A DNA stretch of 34,418 nt from Pseudomonadota bacterium (GTDB taxonomy: Bacteria > Myxococcota_A > UBA796 > GCA-2862545): NCBI GenBank assembly GCA_005776945.1, contig SXOB01000034.1, forward strand, positions 1 to 34,418, written 5' to 3'. Shown here in pieces: positions 24,928 through 32,822 of this stretch. The position numbers and the translations under genes are program-made. Under the pieces are notes generated by a model. It did no database searches, had not been told where the DNA came from, and saw nothing but the letters and a program-made list of their open reading frames with translations. Position 1 is the first letter of the stretch. Each line of letters starts with the position of its first letter.

Positions 24928-25602
24928 TCAGTTCGCGACGACGCGTGGCCAACGGTCCGGGACCTCGAGCGCCATCCGGAGGAGCAAGAGGTAGCGCAGG
25001 CGTGGAACGGCCGTAGCGCCGAGCCGGCGCAGGTGGGCCGTGTCTTGCTGGCAGTCGATCAACTTGACCCCGCCTGCGTGCAGCTGGCCACACAGGACGC
25101 CAAGGGCCACTTTGGACGCGTCGCGGCGGACGTGGAACATCGTCTCGCCGAAGAAGACGGCGCCGATATTGTGGCCGATGAGACCGCCGACGAGGTCGGC
25201 CCCGTCCCAGACTTCGACCGAATGCGTCACGCCCTTGGCGTGAAGGTCCGACCAGGCCCTGCGCAGGGTCTCGCCAATCCACGTGCCCGGCGCGCGGCGC
25301 GGTACGGTTGCGCAGGCGGTGACGACCTGCTCGAAGGCGGTGTCCATCGTCACCCTCACCTTGCGCCTGAGCGCCTCGCTGCCGTGGTCCCAGCGGAAGG
25401 CGCGCGGCACGAGCACCGCGCGCGGGTCGGGGCTGTACCAGGGGATGGGCTCTTCGTCGGACCAGGCGAAGGCGCCTTTGCGGGCCGCCTCGACGATGGT
25501 CTCCGGCGTCAGGTCGCCGCCGACGGCGACGAGGCCGCGGGCGTCGGGCCGCATCGTGTCGGGGAACTGCGGGCGGGCACCGCAGACGAGCGTAGCCGTC
25601 AC
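24928..25602 (-). CDS. aat: Leucyl/phenylalanyl-tRNA--protein transferase
   Basis: 224 residues. GLVAVGGDLTPETIVEAARK, IPWYSPDPRAVLVP, GGLIGHNIGAVFFGETMFHV and LIDCQQDTAHLRRLGA are the Aat blocks in order. Aat transfers Leu or Phe from tRNA to N-terminal Arg or Lys of proteins, creating an N-degron for ClpS/ClpAP. The GTG at 25602 overlaps the preceding methyltransferase stop as GTGA. The longer reading from ATG 25647 would overlap that gene by 49 bp and adds non-conserved sequence. Confidence 0.94.
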   Translation of the reverse strand: MTATLVCGARPQFPDTMRPDARGLVAVGGDLTPETIVEAARKGAFAWSDEEPIPWYSPDPRAVLVPRAFRWDHGSEALRRKVRVTMDTAFEQVVTACATVPRRAPGTWIGETLRRAWSDLHAKGVTHSVEVWDGADLVGGLIGHNIGAVFFGETMFHVRRDASKVALGVLCGQLHAGGVKLIDCQQDTAHLRRLGATAVPRLRYLLLLRMALEVPDRWPRVVAN

Positions 25603-26414
25603 GCGGCGCGGAGGTGCAGGAGCCTCATCGGTTCCATGCCCGGACATCGCGTGGCGTTGTAGGTGAGGCGCAGGTCGGGGCGCCCCACGAGCACGCGCTC
25701 TTCGACGACACGCCAACCGAGGCGGGCCAACTCGGTTCGGCGAATGTTGGCGGGCCCGTCCATGCTCATGGGCTCCCAACTCGTACCGCCGAGCGACGAG
25801 CCCGAGGGGTTGGTGAGGAAGCCCGGAACGTCGCAGAGCACGTCAGCCGTAGGCACCTGGCGGCGGAGGCGCTCGAGAACGATGCGCAGGCCTCGCCCGC
25901 CGAGGCGGGTGGACACGCCTTCGAGGAGGACGATCGTGCTCTTGGAATCCGATGCGGCGCCGGGCCACTCGGGCTCGGTGAGGGCCACCTTTTCGACGTC
26001 CGCCCAAGCGTCGCCGAACCGAGACTCGGCGATCATGTCGCTCTTGAGGTCCAGGACGTCGGGCTCTTCCACTTCGGTGAACTTGAGGTTTGCGGGGCGC
26101 GTCGCAATCCGCAACCAACGCGCGTCCAGACCACTTCCGATCGAGATCACGTGGATGGGTGACACGGATTCGCGAGCGATGCGGAGGCGGTCGCGCAGGA
26201 TGCTGTCGAACCACTCCGCTCGGACGCGGACCATGGAGAGGATGCTTGGCGCGGCAAATTGGGGGGCCAACGCCGGTCGGTGCTCAAGCACCCAGGCTGC
26301 GAGCGGATCCCGAGGAGGTCCCGCTTGGGCACCGTCGGCGGCTCCGAGCGCTCGAAGGGCCCAGCGACACGCGATGGGCAGGCGCTGCTCGCTCACGCTT
26401 TCCTCGACCGCCAT
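25599..26414 (-). CDS. Leucine carboxyl methyltransferase (LCM/PPM1)-family SAM-dependent methyltransferase
   Basis: 271 residues. HVISIGSGLDARWLRIA is the SAM-binding motif I. FTEVEEPDVLDLKSDMIAE is the acidic-ligand segment of the LCM family, and STIVLLEGVSTRLGG is the usual LEG loop. Bacterial members methylate carboxyl or hydroxyl groups of small molecules (TcmP-like); the substrate is unknown. ATG 26414 lies 10 bp from the divergent TTG of the DUF4398 gene. It is coupled by a 4-bp GTGA overlap to aat downstream. Confidence 0.85.
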   Translation of the reverse strand: MAVEESVSEQRLPIACRWALRALGAADGAQAGPPRDPLAAWVLEHRPALAPQFAAPSILSMVRVRAEWFDSILRDRLRIARESVSPIHVISIGSGLDARWLRIATRPANLKFTEVEEPDVLDLKSDMIAESRFGDAWADVEKVALTEPEWPGAASDSKSTIVLLEGVSTRLGGRGLRIVLERLRRQVPTADVLCDVPGFLTNPSGSSLGGTSWEPMSMDGPANIRRTELARLGWRVVEERVLVGRPDLRLTYNATRCPGMEPMRLLHLRAA

Positions 26415-26423
26415 GATAGCCCG

Positions 26424-26873
26424 TTGCCCCTAGGTGGTCGCCTGAGTCGTGTTCTTCCGCTCTTCGTCGCCTTGCTGGCCGGTTGCACGGCGGCACGCGC
26501 GGGCGTGCGCATCGTCAGCGCCGAGAGTGCGTTGTCGCGTGCGCGCGCCGAAGAGGCCGACGTGCTCGCGCCCTACGAGTACGTGATGGCCGAGCGGTAC
26601 CTCGCCAAGGCGCGCGAGGAGGTTCAGGGGTCCGAGTACCGCGTGGCCGACGCACTTGCGCGTGCAAGCGCCGAATGGGCGGATCGCAGCGTGATCTCGC
26701 TCAAGGGCCGTCGGGTCCCGGAAATGCAGATCGAAGAGGTTCCCGAAGGTCAGATGCCCGTGCCGTGGGTGGTCGAGCCTCCGCCCCCCGCTGTGCCGAC
26801 CCCCGAAGACGAATTCGAGGACTTCGACAAGCCCGAGGAAGAGGACGACGTCGACGTAGGTGGGGGCCCGTGA
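26424..26873 (+). CDS. DUF4398-like lipoprotein
   Basis: 149 residues from TTG 26424. A CTG at 26442 with AGGTGG just upstream could instead begin MSRVLPLFVALLAGC, an ideal lipoprotein signal; no ATG or GTG fits. The lipobox is LLAGC. The mature part is helical (SAESALSRARAEEADVLAPY, EYVMAERYLAKAREEVQGSE), as in DUF4398 lipoproteins found beside OmpA proteins. The tail is Pro/Glu/Asp-rich. The gene's stop overlaps the next gene's GTG start (26870), so the two are coupled and probably form an envelope-anchoring pair. Confidence 0.8.
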   Translation: MPLGGRLSRVLPLFVALLAGCTAARAGVRIVSAESALSRARAEEADVLAPYEYVMAERYLAKAREEVQGSEYRVADALARASAEWADRSVISLKGRRVPEMQIEEVPEGQMPVPWVVEPPPPAVPTPEDEFEDFDKPEEEDDVDVGGGP

Positions 26874-28132
26874 CGCGCCTCTGGTTGGCCCTTGTGCCGT
26901 TGGCCATGGGTTGTGTGACGCACCAAGCCGTACGCATCCAACTCGACGAGACCGAGCGCACGTTGGCGATGGCGGCCCGCGTCTACGCGCCTCTGTGTGC
27001 ACCGCGCGAGTTGGCGCTCGCAGAGTCGGCCTGGGACTTCGCGCGTATCGAGCTGTACGAAGGTGACTTTCCGCGCGCGGCCGAGCACGCCGAAGAGGCG
27101 TCCTTGATGGCTATGGCGGCCCTTGAGCGCGCGACGCCCTGTGGTGGCGCGGACCGCGACCGGGACGTCGTGGCCGACGTGGTCGACGAATGTCCCGACG
27201 AGCCCGAGGACATCGACGGCGACGAGGACGACGACGGCTGCCGGGAAACCGACCCGGTCGGCGACGAAGACCGCGACGGCGTGCCGAACTTCGACGACGC
27301 GTGCATCGACGTCCCCGAGGACCGCGACGGCGACCGCGACGAAGACGGGTGCCCGGAGACGTCCGGCGACGGCGACGGCGACGGCATCATCGACGTCGTC
27401 GATACCTGCCCCGAAGAGCCGGAAGACCTCGACCAGTACCGCGACGCTGACGGTTGCCCCGATCCCGACAACGACGCCGACCTCCTCGCGGACTTCCGCG
27501 ATGCGTGTCCGATGGCGGCCGAGGACCGAGACGGTTGGGAAGACGACGACGGGTGCCCCGACCCCGACAACGACGGAGACGGCATTCCCGACGGCTTCGA
27601 CGTCTGTCCGATGGAGGCTGGCGACCGCGACCACCAAGGTTGCCCCGAGCGCGATGCCGACGGCGACGGCGTTGGCGACGACAACGACCGCTGCCCGACC
27701 GAACTGGAGACGAAGAACGGCTACCTCGACGACGACGGCTGCCCCGACACCCCGCCAGAACTCGTGACGGTGACGCGTGAGCAGGTCGAGATCAAGGAGA
27801 TCATCCTGTTCGAGACGGGGTCGGCGAAGCTCCTTGCGGCGTCGGACCGCGTCCTCATGGACGTTGCCCGCGTTCTTTCGGATGCCCCCACGATGCGTCT
27901 GCGCGTTGAAGGCCACACGGACAACGAGGGGACGGACGCGCTCAACCTCGAGTTGTCCCGCGAACGGGCGGTGGCGGTCCGCGCCTGGCTCGTCGCCCAC
28001 GGCGTCGACGGCAAACGTCTGGAGGCCGCCGGCTTGGGGGAAACGCGGCCGATCGACACGAATCGGACGCCGCTCGGGCGCGCCAACAACCGGCGCGTGG
28101 AGTTCCACATCGTTCGCGACACGGGCGGTTAG
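26870..28132 (+). CDS. OmpA-family outer-membrane lipoprotein with TSP3 repeats
   Basis: 420 residues. MTRLWLALVPLAMGC gives a lipoprotein signal with Cys15. A helical region (ETERTLAMAARVYAPLCAPR) follows. Residues about 85-300 are Asp/Cys-rich calcium-binding thrombospondin type 3 repeats (units like DRDGVPNFDDACIDVPED and DPDNDGDGIPDGFDVCPMEA). The C-terminal OmpA peptidoglycan-binding domain runs from IILFETGSAKL through VEGHTDNEGTDALNLELSRE to LGRANNRRVEFHI. It tethers the outer membrane to the cell wall. The GTG at 26870 overlaps the DUF4398 stop by 4 bp. Same-strand neighbours suggest joint expression. Confidence 0.94.
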   Translation: MTRLWLALVPLAMGCVTHQAVRIQLDETERTLAMAARVYAPLCAPRELALAESAWDFARIELYEGDFPRAAEHAEEASLMAMAALERATPCGGADRDRDVVADVVDECPDEPEDIDGDEDDDGCRETDPVGDEDRDGVPNFDDACIDVPEDRDGDRDEDGCPETSGDGDGDGIIDVVDTCPEEPEDLDQYRDADGCPDPDNDADLLADFRDACPMAAEDRDGWEDDDGCPDPDNDGDGIPDGFDVCPMEAGDRDHQGCPERDADGDGVGDDNDRCPTELETKNGYLDDDGCPDTPPELVTVTREQVEIKEIILFETGSAKLLAASDRVLMDVARVLSDAPTMRLRVEGHTDNEGTDALNLELSRERAVAVRAWLVAHGVDGKRLEAAGLGETRPIDTNRTPLGRANNRRVEFHIVRDTGG

Positions 28133-28141
28133 CGACCGGAC

Positions 28142-28789
28142 ATGTGGCTCTGGCTGGCCTGCAGCGACGGTTCGGGGCTCGGGTTCGGGCCCGGGGTCGA
28201 TGTGCCGTCGCCGGCGGTGCCCCCCGACGGGACGAATGAAACGGACGGGCCGGCCACGACGGGGTCGCCTCCGTTGCCGCCGACCGAAACGACCACACCG
28301 CCTACAGAGCCGACCGACCCGACGGAGCCGCCAACGGACCCTACGGAGCCGATCGACCCGCCGGATCCGACGGATACGGGCCTGTCCTACGGGCCACCCA
28401 TCCCCGGCACCTACATAGGGCCGATCGACATTGCCTACGAGATGACGGTGCCGCTGTTGGGCGGCAGTTCGACGTGCTCTGGCACGATGACCGTCGTCTA
28501 CGATCCGGCCGCGCCGGATCCCATCCTCGGCACGTTCTCGTGCGATTGGCCTGTGCTTGACCTGTGGGCCGCTGTCTTCCTCGATGAGATGAACGGCGAG
28601 CTTCGGGGCGATGGGCCGCTGCCCGCGGTCGACGGGTGGCTGACAGGCGTGGACGGCTCGGGGACCTTTGAAATCGACGACCCGTGGGCGGGGGCCATCG
28701 CCGACGACCGCATGATTGGGACGTTTTCAGGCGGGAGCTTCCTGGTCGACGACTACAGTGGCACGTGGGACCTGAGCTGGGTCTTCTGA
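28142..28789 (+). CDS. Small lipoprotein with Thr/Pro/Asp linker, unknown function
   Basis: 215 residues. The N-terminus MWLWLAC has the lipobox Cys at residue 7. The OmpA stop lies in the same frame nine bases upstream, so a longer signal is impossible with normal starts. A linker of TDPTEPPTDPTEP-type repeats spans about 45-83. The C-terminal ~130 residues (GTYIGPIDIAYEMTVPLLGG, CSGTMTVVYDPAAPDPILGTF and GSFLVDDYSGTWDLSWVF) read as a beta-barrel-like domain that might bind a small ligand. No family recognised. Its stop abuts the convergent stop of the histidine-phosphatase gene. Confidence 0.75.
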   Translation: MWLWLACSDGSGLGFGPGVDVPSPAVPPDGTNETDGPATTGSPPLPPTETTTPPTEPTDPTEPPTDPTEPIDPPDPTDTGLSYGPPIPGTYIGPIDIAYEMTVPLLGGSSTCSGTMTVVYDPAAPDPILGTFSCDWPVLDLWAAVFLDEMNGELRGDGPLPAVDGWLTGVDGSGTFEIDDPWAGAIADDRMIGTFSGGSFLVDDYSGTWDLSWVF

Positions 28790-29473
28790 TCAGGGTCCGA
28801 ACGTGCTCTCGACGACCGTGGCGGTACCGTCGGCCTCGATCGTGACGGTCCAGAGCTGGCCGTAGCCGACGATGGCGGGCGGCGGGAACAGGCCGAGGTT
28901 GATGAAGAAATCGCTCAACGTGTAGCTGTGGCCGGCGTGCAGCACGGTTTCGGCGGCGTGTTCGGCGAGGATGTGGGCCGGCAACTCCGCCTCGGGTTCG
29001 AGGCCGGTGTCGACAGGCAGACCGTGGTCGAGCGCGGTGGGGCGGACCGTGAGTTGGGTGCGTTGTAGGGTGGTGGCGTAGACGGCGGTCAGCGGCGCGT
29101 CGTGCAGCAAGTCGGCCAGCGCTTCGGCGCGCGCGGTTCCTTCGGGCGTCAGGCCGGGGTCGGCACCGGTGTCCTGCTTTTCGGCGTGGCGGACGGCGTA
29201 AACGACGGTGGGGTCGGTAGGCGGCATCGTGCCTGTGGGCGGCGTCGTGCCTGTGGGCGGCGTCGTGCCTGTGGGCGGCGTCGTGCCTGTGGGCGGCGTC
29301 GTGCCTGTGGGCGGCGTCGGGTCCGTTGGGGGCGTCGTGCCGGTTGGCGGGGTGCTTGTTGGCGGCGTCGTCGGGGTGTCGGACGTCGATGGCCAGGTGG
29401 CCGGCAGCGTCGGACTGCCCGTTCCGTCTGGAGGGGCGTCGACCGCGGCGGTGCAGGCGAGCCAGAACATCAT
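28790..29473 (-). CDS. Histidine phosphatase-superfamily lipoprotein
   Basis: 227 residues. MMFWLAC has Cys7 as lipobox; GGAGGGAG lies six bases before ATG 29473, and the TTG at 29491 is rejected. A long Thr/Pro linker (about 25-90), encoded by an 18-bp tandem repeat, precedes a histidine-phosphatase domain. VYAVRHAEKQD has the catalytic His96 of the RHG-type motif, LQRTQLTVRPT supplies Arg138, and TVLHAGHSYT the second His182. Such lipoproteins may act on phosphate esters in the periplasm. Its ATG overlaps the DUF2779 stop as ATGA, so translation is coupled to that gene. Confidence 0.85.
   Translation of the reverse strand: MMFWLACTAAVDAPPDGTGSPTLPATWPSTSDTPTTPPTSTPPTGTTPPTDPTPPTGTTPPTGTTPPTGTTPPTGTTPPTGTMPPTDPTVVYAVRHAEKQDTGADPGLTPEGTARAEALADLLHDAPLTAVYATTLQRTQLTVRPTALDHGLPVDTGLEPEAELPAHILAEHAAETVLHAGHSYTLSDFFINLGLFPPPAIVGYGQLWTVTIEADGTATVVESTFGP
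29220..29345. repeat. 18-bp tandem repeat (minisatellite) within the phosphatase linker
   Basis: Seven consecutive 18-bp units (core ggcggcgtcgtgcctgtg, starting at 29220, 29238, 29256, 29274, 29292, 29310 and 29328). Units two to five are identical; the outer three carry a few changes. On the minus strand each encodes TPPTGT or close variants. Copy-number change would lengthen or shorten the protein linker in frame. Confidence 0.95.
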
Positions 29474-30750
29474 GGTGGGCTCCCTCCGCAAAGGACCGCG
29501 ACGATGGCGGCCATCATCTTCACGTCGTGCACATTGTAAGCGATGAGGTCGCGGCGGAGCGCCTCGCGTGTGTCGATGGGTACCGCCGGGTCGAGCGCGA
29601 CGAGGATCAGGTCGCCGGCGACGCGGCCGTCAGCAATCGCCAGGTCGCTGTACGGCTGGTCTGGAACGAGGGCCTGGGAGACGGACTTCAGCCCCGTTTT
29701 TCGGCCGGGACGTAGGCGCCCGACGAGCTTCAATGCATCCTGGAGGCGGCCGATGCGGCCGTTGAGGGCCGCCTGGAAGGCCGGAAAGCGCGATGCAAGC
29801 GAACTCAGCTGTTGGCGCTCATAGGGTGACCAGACGAAGATCGTGGCGAGCCCTTCGGTGGCTTCGAGGAACGAGGTCACGAAGGCGGCTTCGGCCCCGA
29901 CGAGGTCGTCGGCAAGAAAGGTGTGTGTGGTCGTGCTCTGGCCGTCGTCGATGATCAGGGCCCATTGGGCGGAGATCACCTGGTAAGGCGTGTCGCCTGG
30001 CCGGAGGGGCAGGGCGGGATTCACGGTTTCGATGTCGAAGTAGGCCCAGGGACGGGGGAACGCGGCGAATATCTTGCACGCCTGGTCGATGACCTCCGGG
30101 GTCACCAACTCCGGGGGGTCTTCGGCTGGTGGCGTCGCCCCTGGCAGGCCCGAGCAGCGTTCGACGTAGGCACAGGGCCCGTCGAGACAGTGGGCGCCCA
30201 TGGCGACGGTGGGTGGCGTGTCGCTCTCCAGGAACCTGGACAGCTTGGCCGCTTCGGCGGCTGCGGCCGGCAGGTGTTGTGCCATCGCGTCGGTGACGTC
30301 TACGGACTTGAACCAACTCGCCGGTTCATCGGGCGTGTCTCGTCGGGTCGCGTCGGGATCGACGTAGAGCAACGTCGCGCGCATCGGGCCCAGGGATTCG
30401 GCGAACGGCAGGAGCGCGCGGGCGAAGCGCGGCAGCTGGTCGGGCTTGAATTGTTTCGCCGTGAAGACCATGGTCGCGACCCAGCCTTCGGGCGTCCGGG
30501 TCAAGGCGTCGAGGCGGTCGTTGAACGGGCTTGGCAAGGTAGGCTGGAGCACGACGGCCGCGGTGTCCAAGGCGGCACGTGTTGCGGCGACTCGGTCAGC
30601 GTAGTGGTCGCGCCCGCAATCGACCCCGTTGGCGATGGACGCTCGCCAGATGGCATTCGGGGGCGTGGGCCTCGGCCGTGGGGGTGGGCGGGGTGCGCGG
30701 TCGCGTCGTTCGTTCCAGGTGCGAAGGTCGCATCGGGGGGGGCTTGCCAT
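29470..30750 (-). CDS. DUF2779-family nuclease-like protein, N-terminal domain degenerate
   Basis: 426 residues. The C-terminal DUF2779 domain is intact. YFDIETVN has D239 and E241 like a DEDD/RNase H-type exonuclease, followed by TPYQVISAQWAL, VWSPYERQQL and AYNVHDVKMM. Before it is a Cas4-like cysteine set, HCLDGPCAYVERC (C188, C193, C199), that may hold an Fe-S cluster. The preceding PD-(D/E)XK-like region is poor: where ExK would be expected the sequence reads VFTAKQFKPDQ, and the usual N-terminal CPK motif is absent. The N-terminus is Pro/Arg-rich. ATG 30750 has GAGG upstream. Family function is unknown. It is coupled to a lipoprotein phosphatase, an unexpected neighbour. Confidence 0.85.
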   Translation of the reverse strand: MASPPRCDLRTWNERRDRAPRPPPRPRPTPPNAIWRASIANGVDCGRDHYADRVAATRAALDTAAVVLQPTLPSPFNDRLDALTRTPEGWVATMVFTAKQFKPDQLPRFARALLPFAESLGPMRATLLYVDPDATRRDTPDEPASWFKSVDVTDAMAQHLPAAAAEAAKLSRFLESDTPPTVAMGAHCLDGPCAYVERCSGLPGATPPAEDPPELVTPEVIDQACKIFAAFPRPWAYFDIETVNPALPLRPGDTPYQVISAQWALIIDDGQSTTTHTFLADDLVGAEAAFVTSFLEATEGLATIFVWSPYERQQLSSLASRFPAFQAALNGRIGRLQDALKLVGRLRPGRKTGLKSVSQALVPDQPYSDLAIADGRVAGDLILVALDPAVPIDTREALRRDLIAYNVHDVKMMAAIVAVLCGGSPP

Positions 30751-30810
30751 CCCGCCTCGTATCCAATGCCGAGTGCGGGGGCGTGGGGTATCGGACAAGA
30801 TGGAGGTTTC

Positions 30811-32031
30811 GTGCGCACACTCCTCGTCGCATGTCTCGCCGGTTGCTCGGAGTACGACATTGCTCATCCACCCGTCGTGGATGACCTTCCGCTGACGTTG
30901 CCGACAACGCCTGTCGCAGGCGAGCCGTGGTTGGCAATCGATCCGGAACACCACGATTTCGCCATGGGGTGTCCAGCGACCGTCACGTTGACGCTGGCCA
31001 ATGAGGGGGACAGCGATTTGCACGTCGACGCCCTCGGCTACGAGGGTGCCCCGGGGCTGGCGCTGGAGCCGGTCGACGATTTGCCGTGGACGTTGGCGCC
31101 GGGCGACGAGCGCCAGGTCGTCGTCAGCGCCGACAGCAGCGCCGACGGCGAAGGCGCACTCGTCGTGACGTCGGACGACCCGCGCGGCGAGCTTCGGGCG
31201 ACGCAGGGGATGGCGGACGAAGGGGTGACGGTCACCGAGGTCTGGACCGTCGACGGCAGCGCGCCAATCGACATCGTCTTCGCCTTGGACAAGTCTTGCA
31301 GTATGGACGACGAGATGTCGTTGCTCGCCTCGGCCGCCGAGGACTTCATCGCGACCGTCGACTCGGCGACCACCGATTGGCACATCGGGGTCGTCTCGCA
31401 CTCCGACGGTTGCTTCAACGAGGGCATCATCCTGCCATCGACGCCCAACTACGAGGCCGTCTTTTCCAACGCGATCGGCGGCTTTCAGATCTTGGGGACG
31501 GGCCTTTCAGAGGCGCTGTGGCAGCTCACGAGCGTCGCGCTCAAGGAGACGACGCCCGGCTCCTGCAACGATGGCTTCGTGCGCGAGGACGCCATTCTCG
31601 CCGTGGTCGCGGTGTCCGACGAACCCGAGCAATCGGGGACGGACTGGTCGGCCTGGGTGAGCCAATTCCGGGCCGCGAAGGCGGATGACGCGCTCGTGGT
31701 GCTCCACAGCGTCGTCGACTTCCAGCGCGCGTGCGGCGAAGGGGCCGACGGGTACACGGCGGCGAGCGAGGAGACCGGGGGTCTCGTGCTCGATGTGTGC
31801 ACAAGCGATTGGGGCGCCTATGCGGCGGACCTTGGCCTGGCGTCCGTCGAGGGATTGCGAACGTTCGCCTTGGCCAGCGAGCCTGTGGTCGACAGCATCG
31901 AAGTGCGGGTCGACGGCGTCGTGTACGACTCCGGTTGGCACTACGAAGCGGGCACCAACGAGGTGGTCGTCGACGTCGCGCTCCCGGGCGGGGCCGAGGT
32001 GGCGATCAGCTACGCGTTGATCGGCTGCTAG
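30811..32031 (+). CDS. vWA-domain lipoprotein with HYDIN/Ig-like domain
   Basis: 406 residues from GTG 30811 (GGAGG at 30802-30806). Signal MRTLLVACLAGC with Cys12. Residues about 38-140 read as an ASPM-SPD-2-Hydin-type Ig domain (DFAMGCPATVTLTLANEGDS, LVVTSDDPRGEL). A von Willebrand factor A-like domain follows with the metal-ion motif DKSCS (160-164) and later VAVSDEPEQSGTDW. Cysteine pairs are frequent. Myxococcota encode many such proteins; they probably bind ligands at the surface. Divergent from the DUF2779 gene (60 bp), convergent with the MopE-like gene, whose end it overlaps by 4 bp. Confidence 0.85.
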   Translation: MRTLLVACLAGCSEYDIAHPPVVDDLPLTLPTTPVAGEPWLAIDPEHHDFAMGCPATVTLTLANEGDSDLHVDALGYEGAPGLALEPVDDLPWTLAPGDERQVVVSADSSADGEGALVVTSDDPRGELRATQGMADEGVTVTEVWTVDGSAPIDIVFALDKSCSMDDEMSLLASAAEDFIATVDSATTDWHIGVVSHSDGCFNEGIILPSTPNYEAVFSNAIGGFQILGTGLSEALWQLTSVALKETTPGSCNDGFVREDAILAVVAVSDEPEQSGTDWSAWVSQFRAAKADDALVVLHSVVDFQRACGEGADGYTAASEETGGLVLDVCTSDWGAYAADLGLASVEGLRTFALASEPVVDSIEVRVDGVVYDSGWHYEAGTNEVVVDVALPGGAEVAISYALIGC

Positions 32032-32804
32032 AGGCAGTCGGCGCCGGTGTCGGGGTCGGCTTCGTTCGCCAGGCCGTCGCAGTCTTCGTCGGTCGACCCG
32101 GGGTCGCAGACTTCGGGCGCGAAGAGGTGGATGTTCGGGTTCGCGTCGTTGCAGTCGGCGCTGTTGTCGATGGTGTCCGGGGAGGGACGTTCGCACTGCA
32201 GGGTGGGGACCCCGTAGGTGTCGCCGGCGCCGTCGTCATCCAAGTCGGGGTACCAACTGACGAAGGACTCAGGCCGAACGCCGGGGTCCATGTCTTCGGC
32301 GAGGCCGTTGCAATCATTGTCGGCGTCGAGGTTGTCGCACACCTCGGACGCACCGGGGTTGATCGCGGGCTGGTCGTCGCGGCAGTCGCCGTTGTTGTCG
32401 GCGGTGGCCTCGCCGACCGGGTCGCAGGCGCCGACTGGGGGCGCACCTTGTGCCCCGGCGCCGTCGCCGTCCATGTCGGGGTACCAGGGGCTGAACGTCG
32501 ATGCGTCGACCCCGGGGTCGAGGTCGTCGGCCAGGCCGTTGCAGTCCTGGTCGATGTTGTCCTTGTCGCAGATTTCGATCGCATCGGGGTGGATGCGGTC
32601 GTTGGTGTCGTCGCAGTCGACGCCATCGGGGAAGCCGTCGCCATCGCCGTCTCCGTCGGGGACGTCGGTTGTGTCCGTGGTCGGAGGCACGTCCGTCGCT
32701 GGAACGTCCGTCGGCGGAACCGTGGGGGAATCGGTGGTCGTATCCGTGGTGGTCACGTCGGTCGTAGGGTCGTCGCCGCACGCGAACAGGAGGAAAAAGA
32801 CCAT
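32028..32804 (-). CDS. MopE-like metal-binding-motif lipoprotein
   Basis: 258 residues. MVFFLLFAC has Cys9; ATG 32804 has GAGG five bases upstream, while the GTG at 32810 is two codons longer. After a Thr/Pro linker (about 10-50) come three repeats of the MopE-type motif: GVDCDDTNDRIHPDAIEICD with DQDCNGLADDLDPG, GDCRDDQPAINPGASEVCD with DNDCNGLAEDMDPG, and ADCNDANPNIHLFAPEVCD with DEDCDGLANEADP. Each resembles the copper-binding MopE repeat of methanotrophs and is common in Myxococcota; bound metal (Ca or Cu) is not readable. Probably in the same unit as the upstream DMT permease gene (18 bp gap). Confidence 0.9.
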   Translation of the reverse strand: MVFFLLFACGDDPTTDVTTTDTTTDSPTVPPTDVPATDVPPTTDTTDVPDGDGDGDGFPDGVDCDDTNDRIHPDAIEICDKDNIDQDCNGLADDLDPGVDASTFSPWYPDMDGDGAGAQGAPPVGACDPVGEATADNNGDCRDDQPAINPGASEVCDNLDADNDCNGLAEDMDPGVRPESFVSWYPDLDDDGAGDTYGVPTLQCERPSPDTIDNSADCNDANPNIHLFAPEVCDPGSTDEDCDGLANEADPDTGADCL

Positions 32805-32822
32805 GGCCACCTCAACCGGGCG

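Noticed and set aside
26750-28108. 452-residue minus-strand Val-rich frame
   Set aside because: Antisense of the OmpA/TSP3 Asp-rich repeats: Asp codons read backwards as Val, giving an artificial repeat protein.
29220-29345. CRISPR array
   Set aside because: Units are directly adjacent and 18 bp long with no spacers, inside a coding sequence.
29208-29546. Elastin-like plus-strand frame (VGGVVPVGG repeats)
   Set aside because: It is the opposite-strand reading of the 18-bp repeat that encodes the Thr/Pro linker of a supported minus-strand gene.
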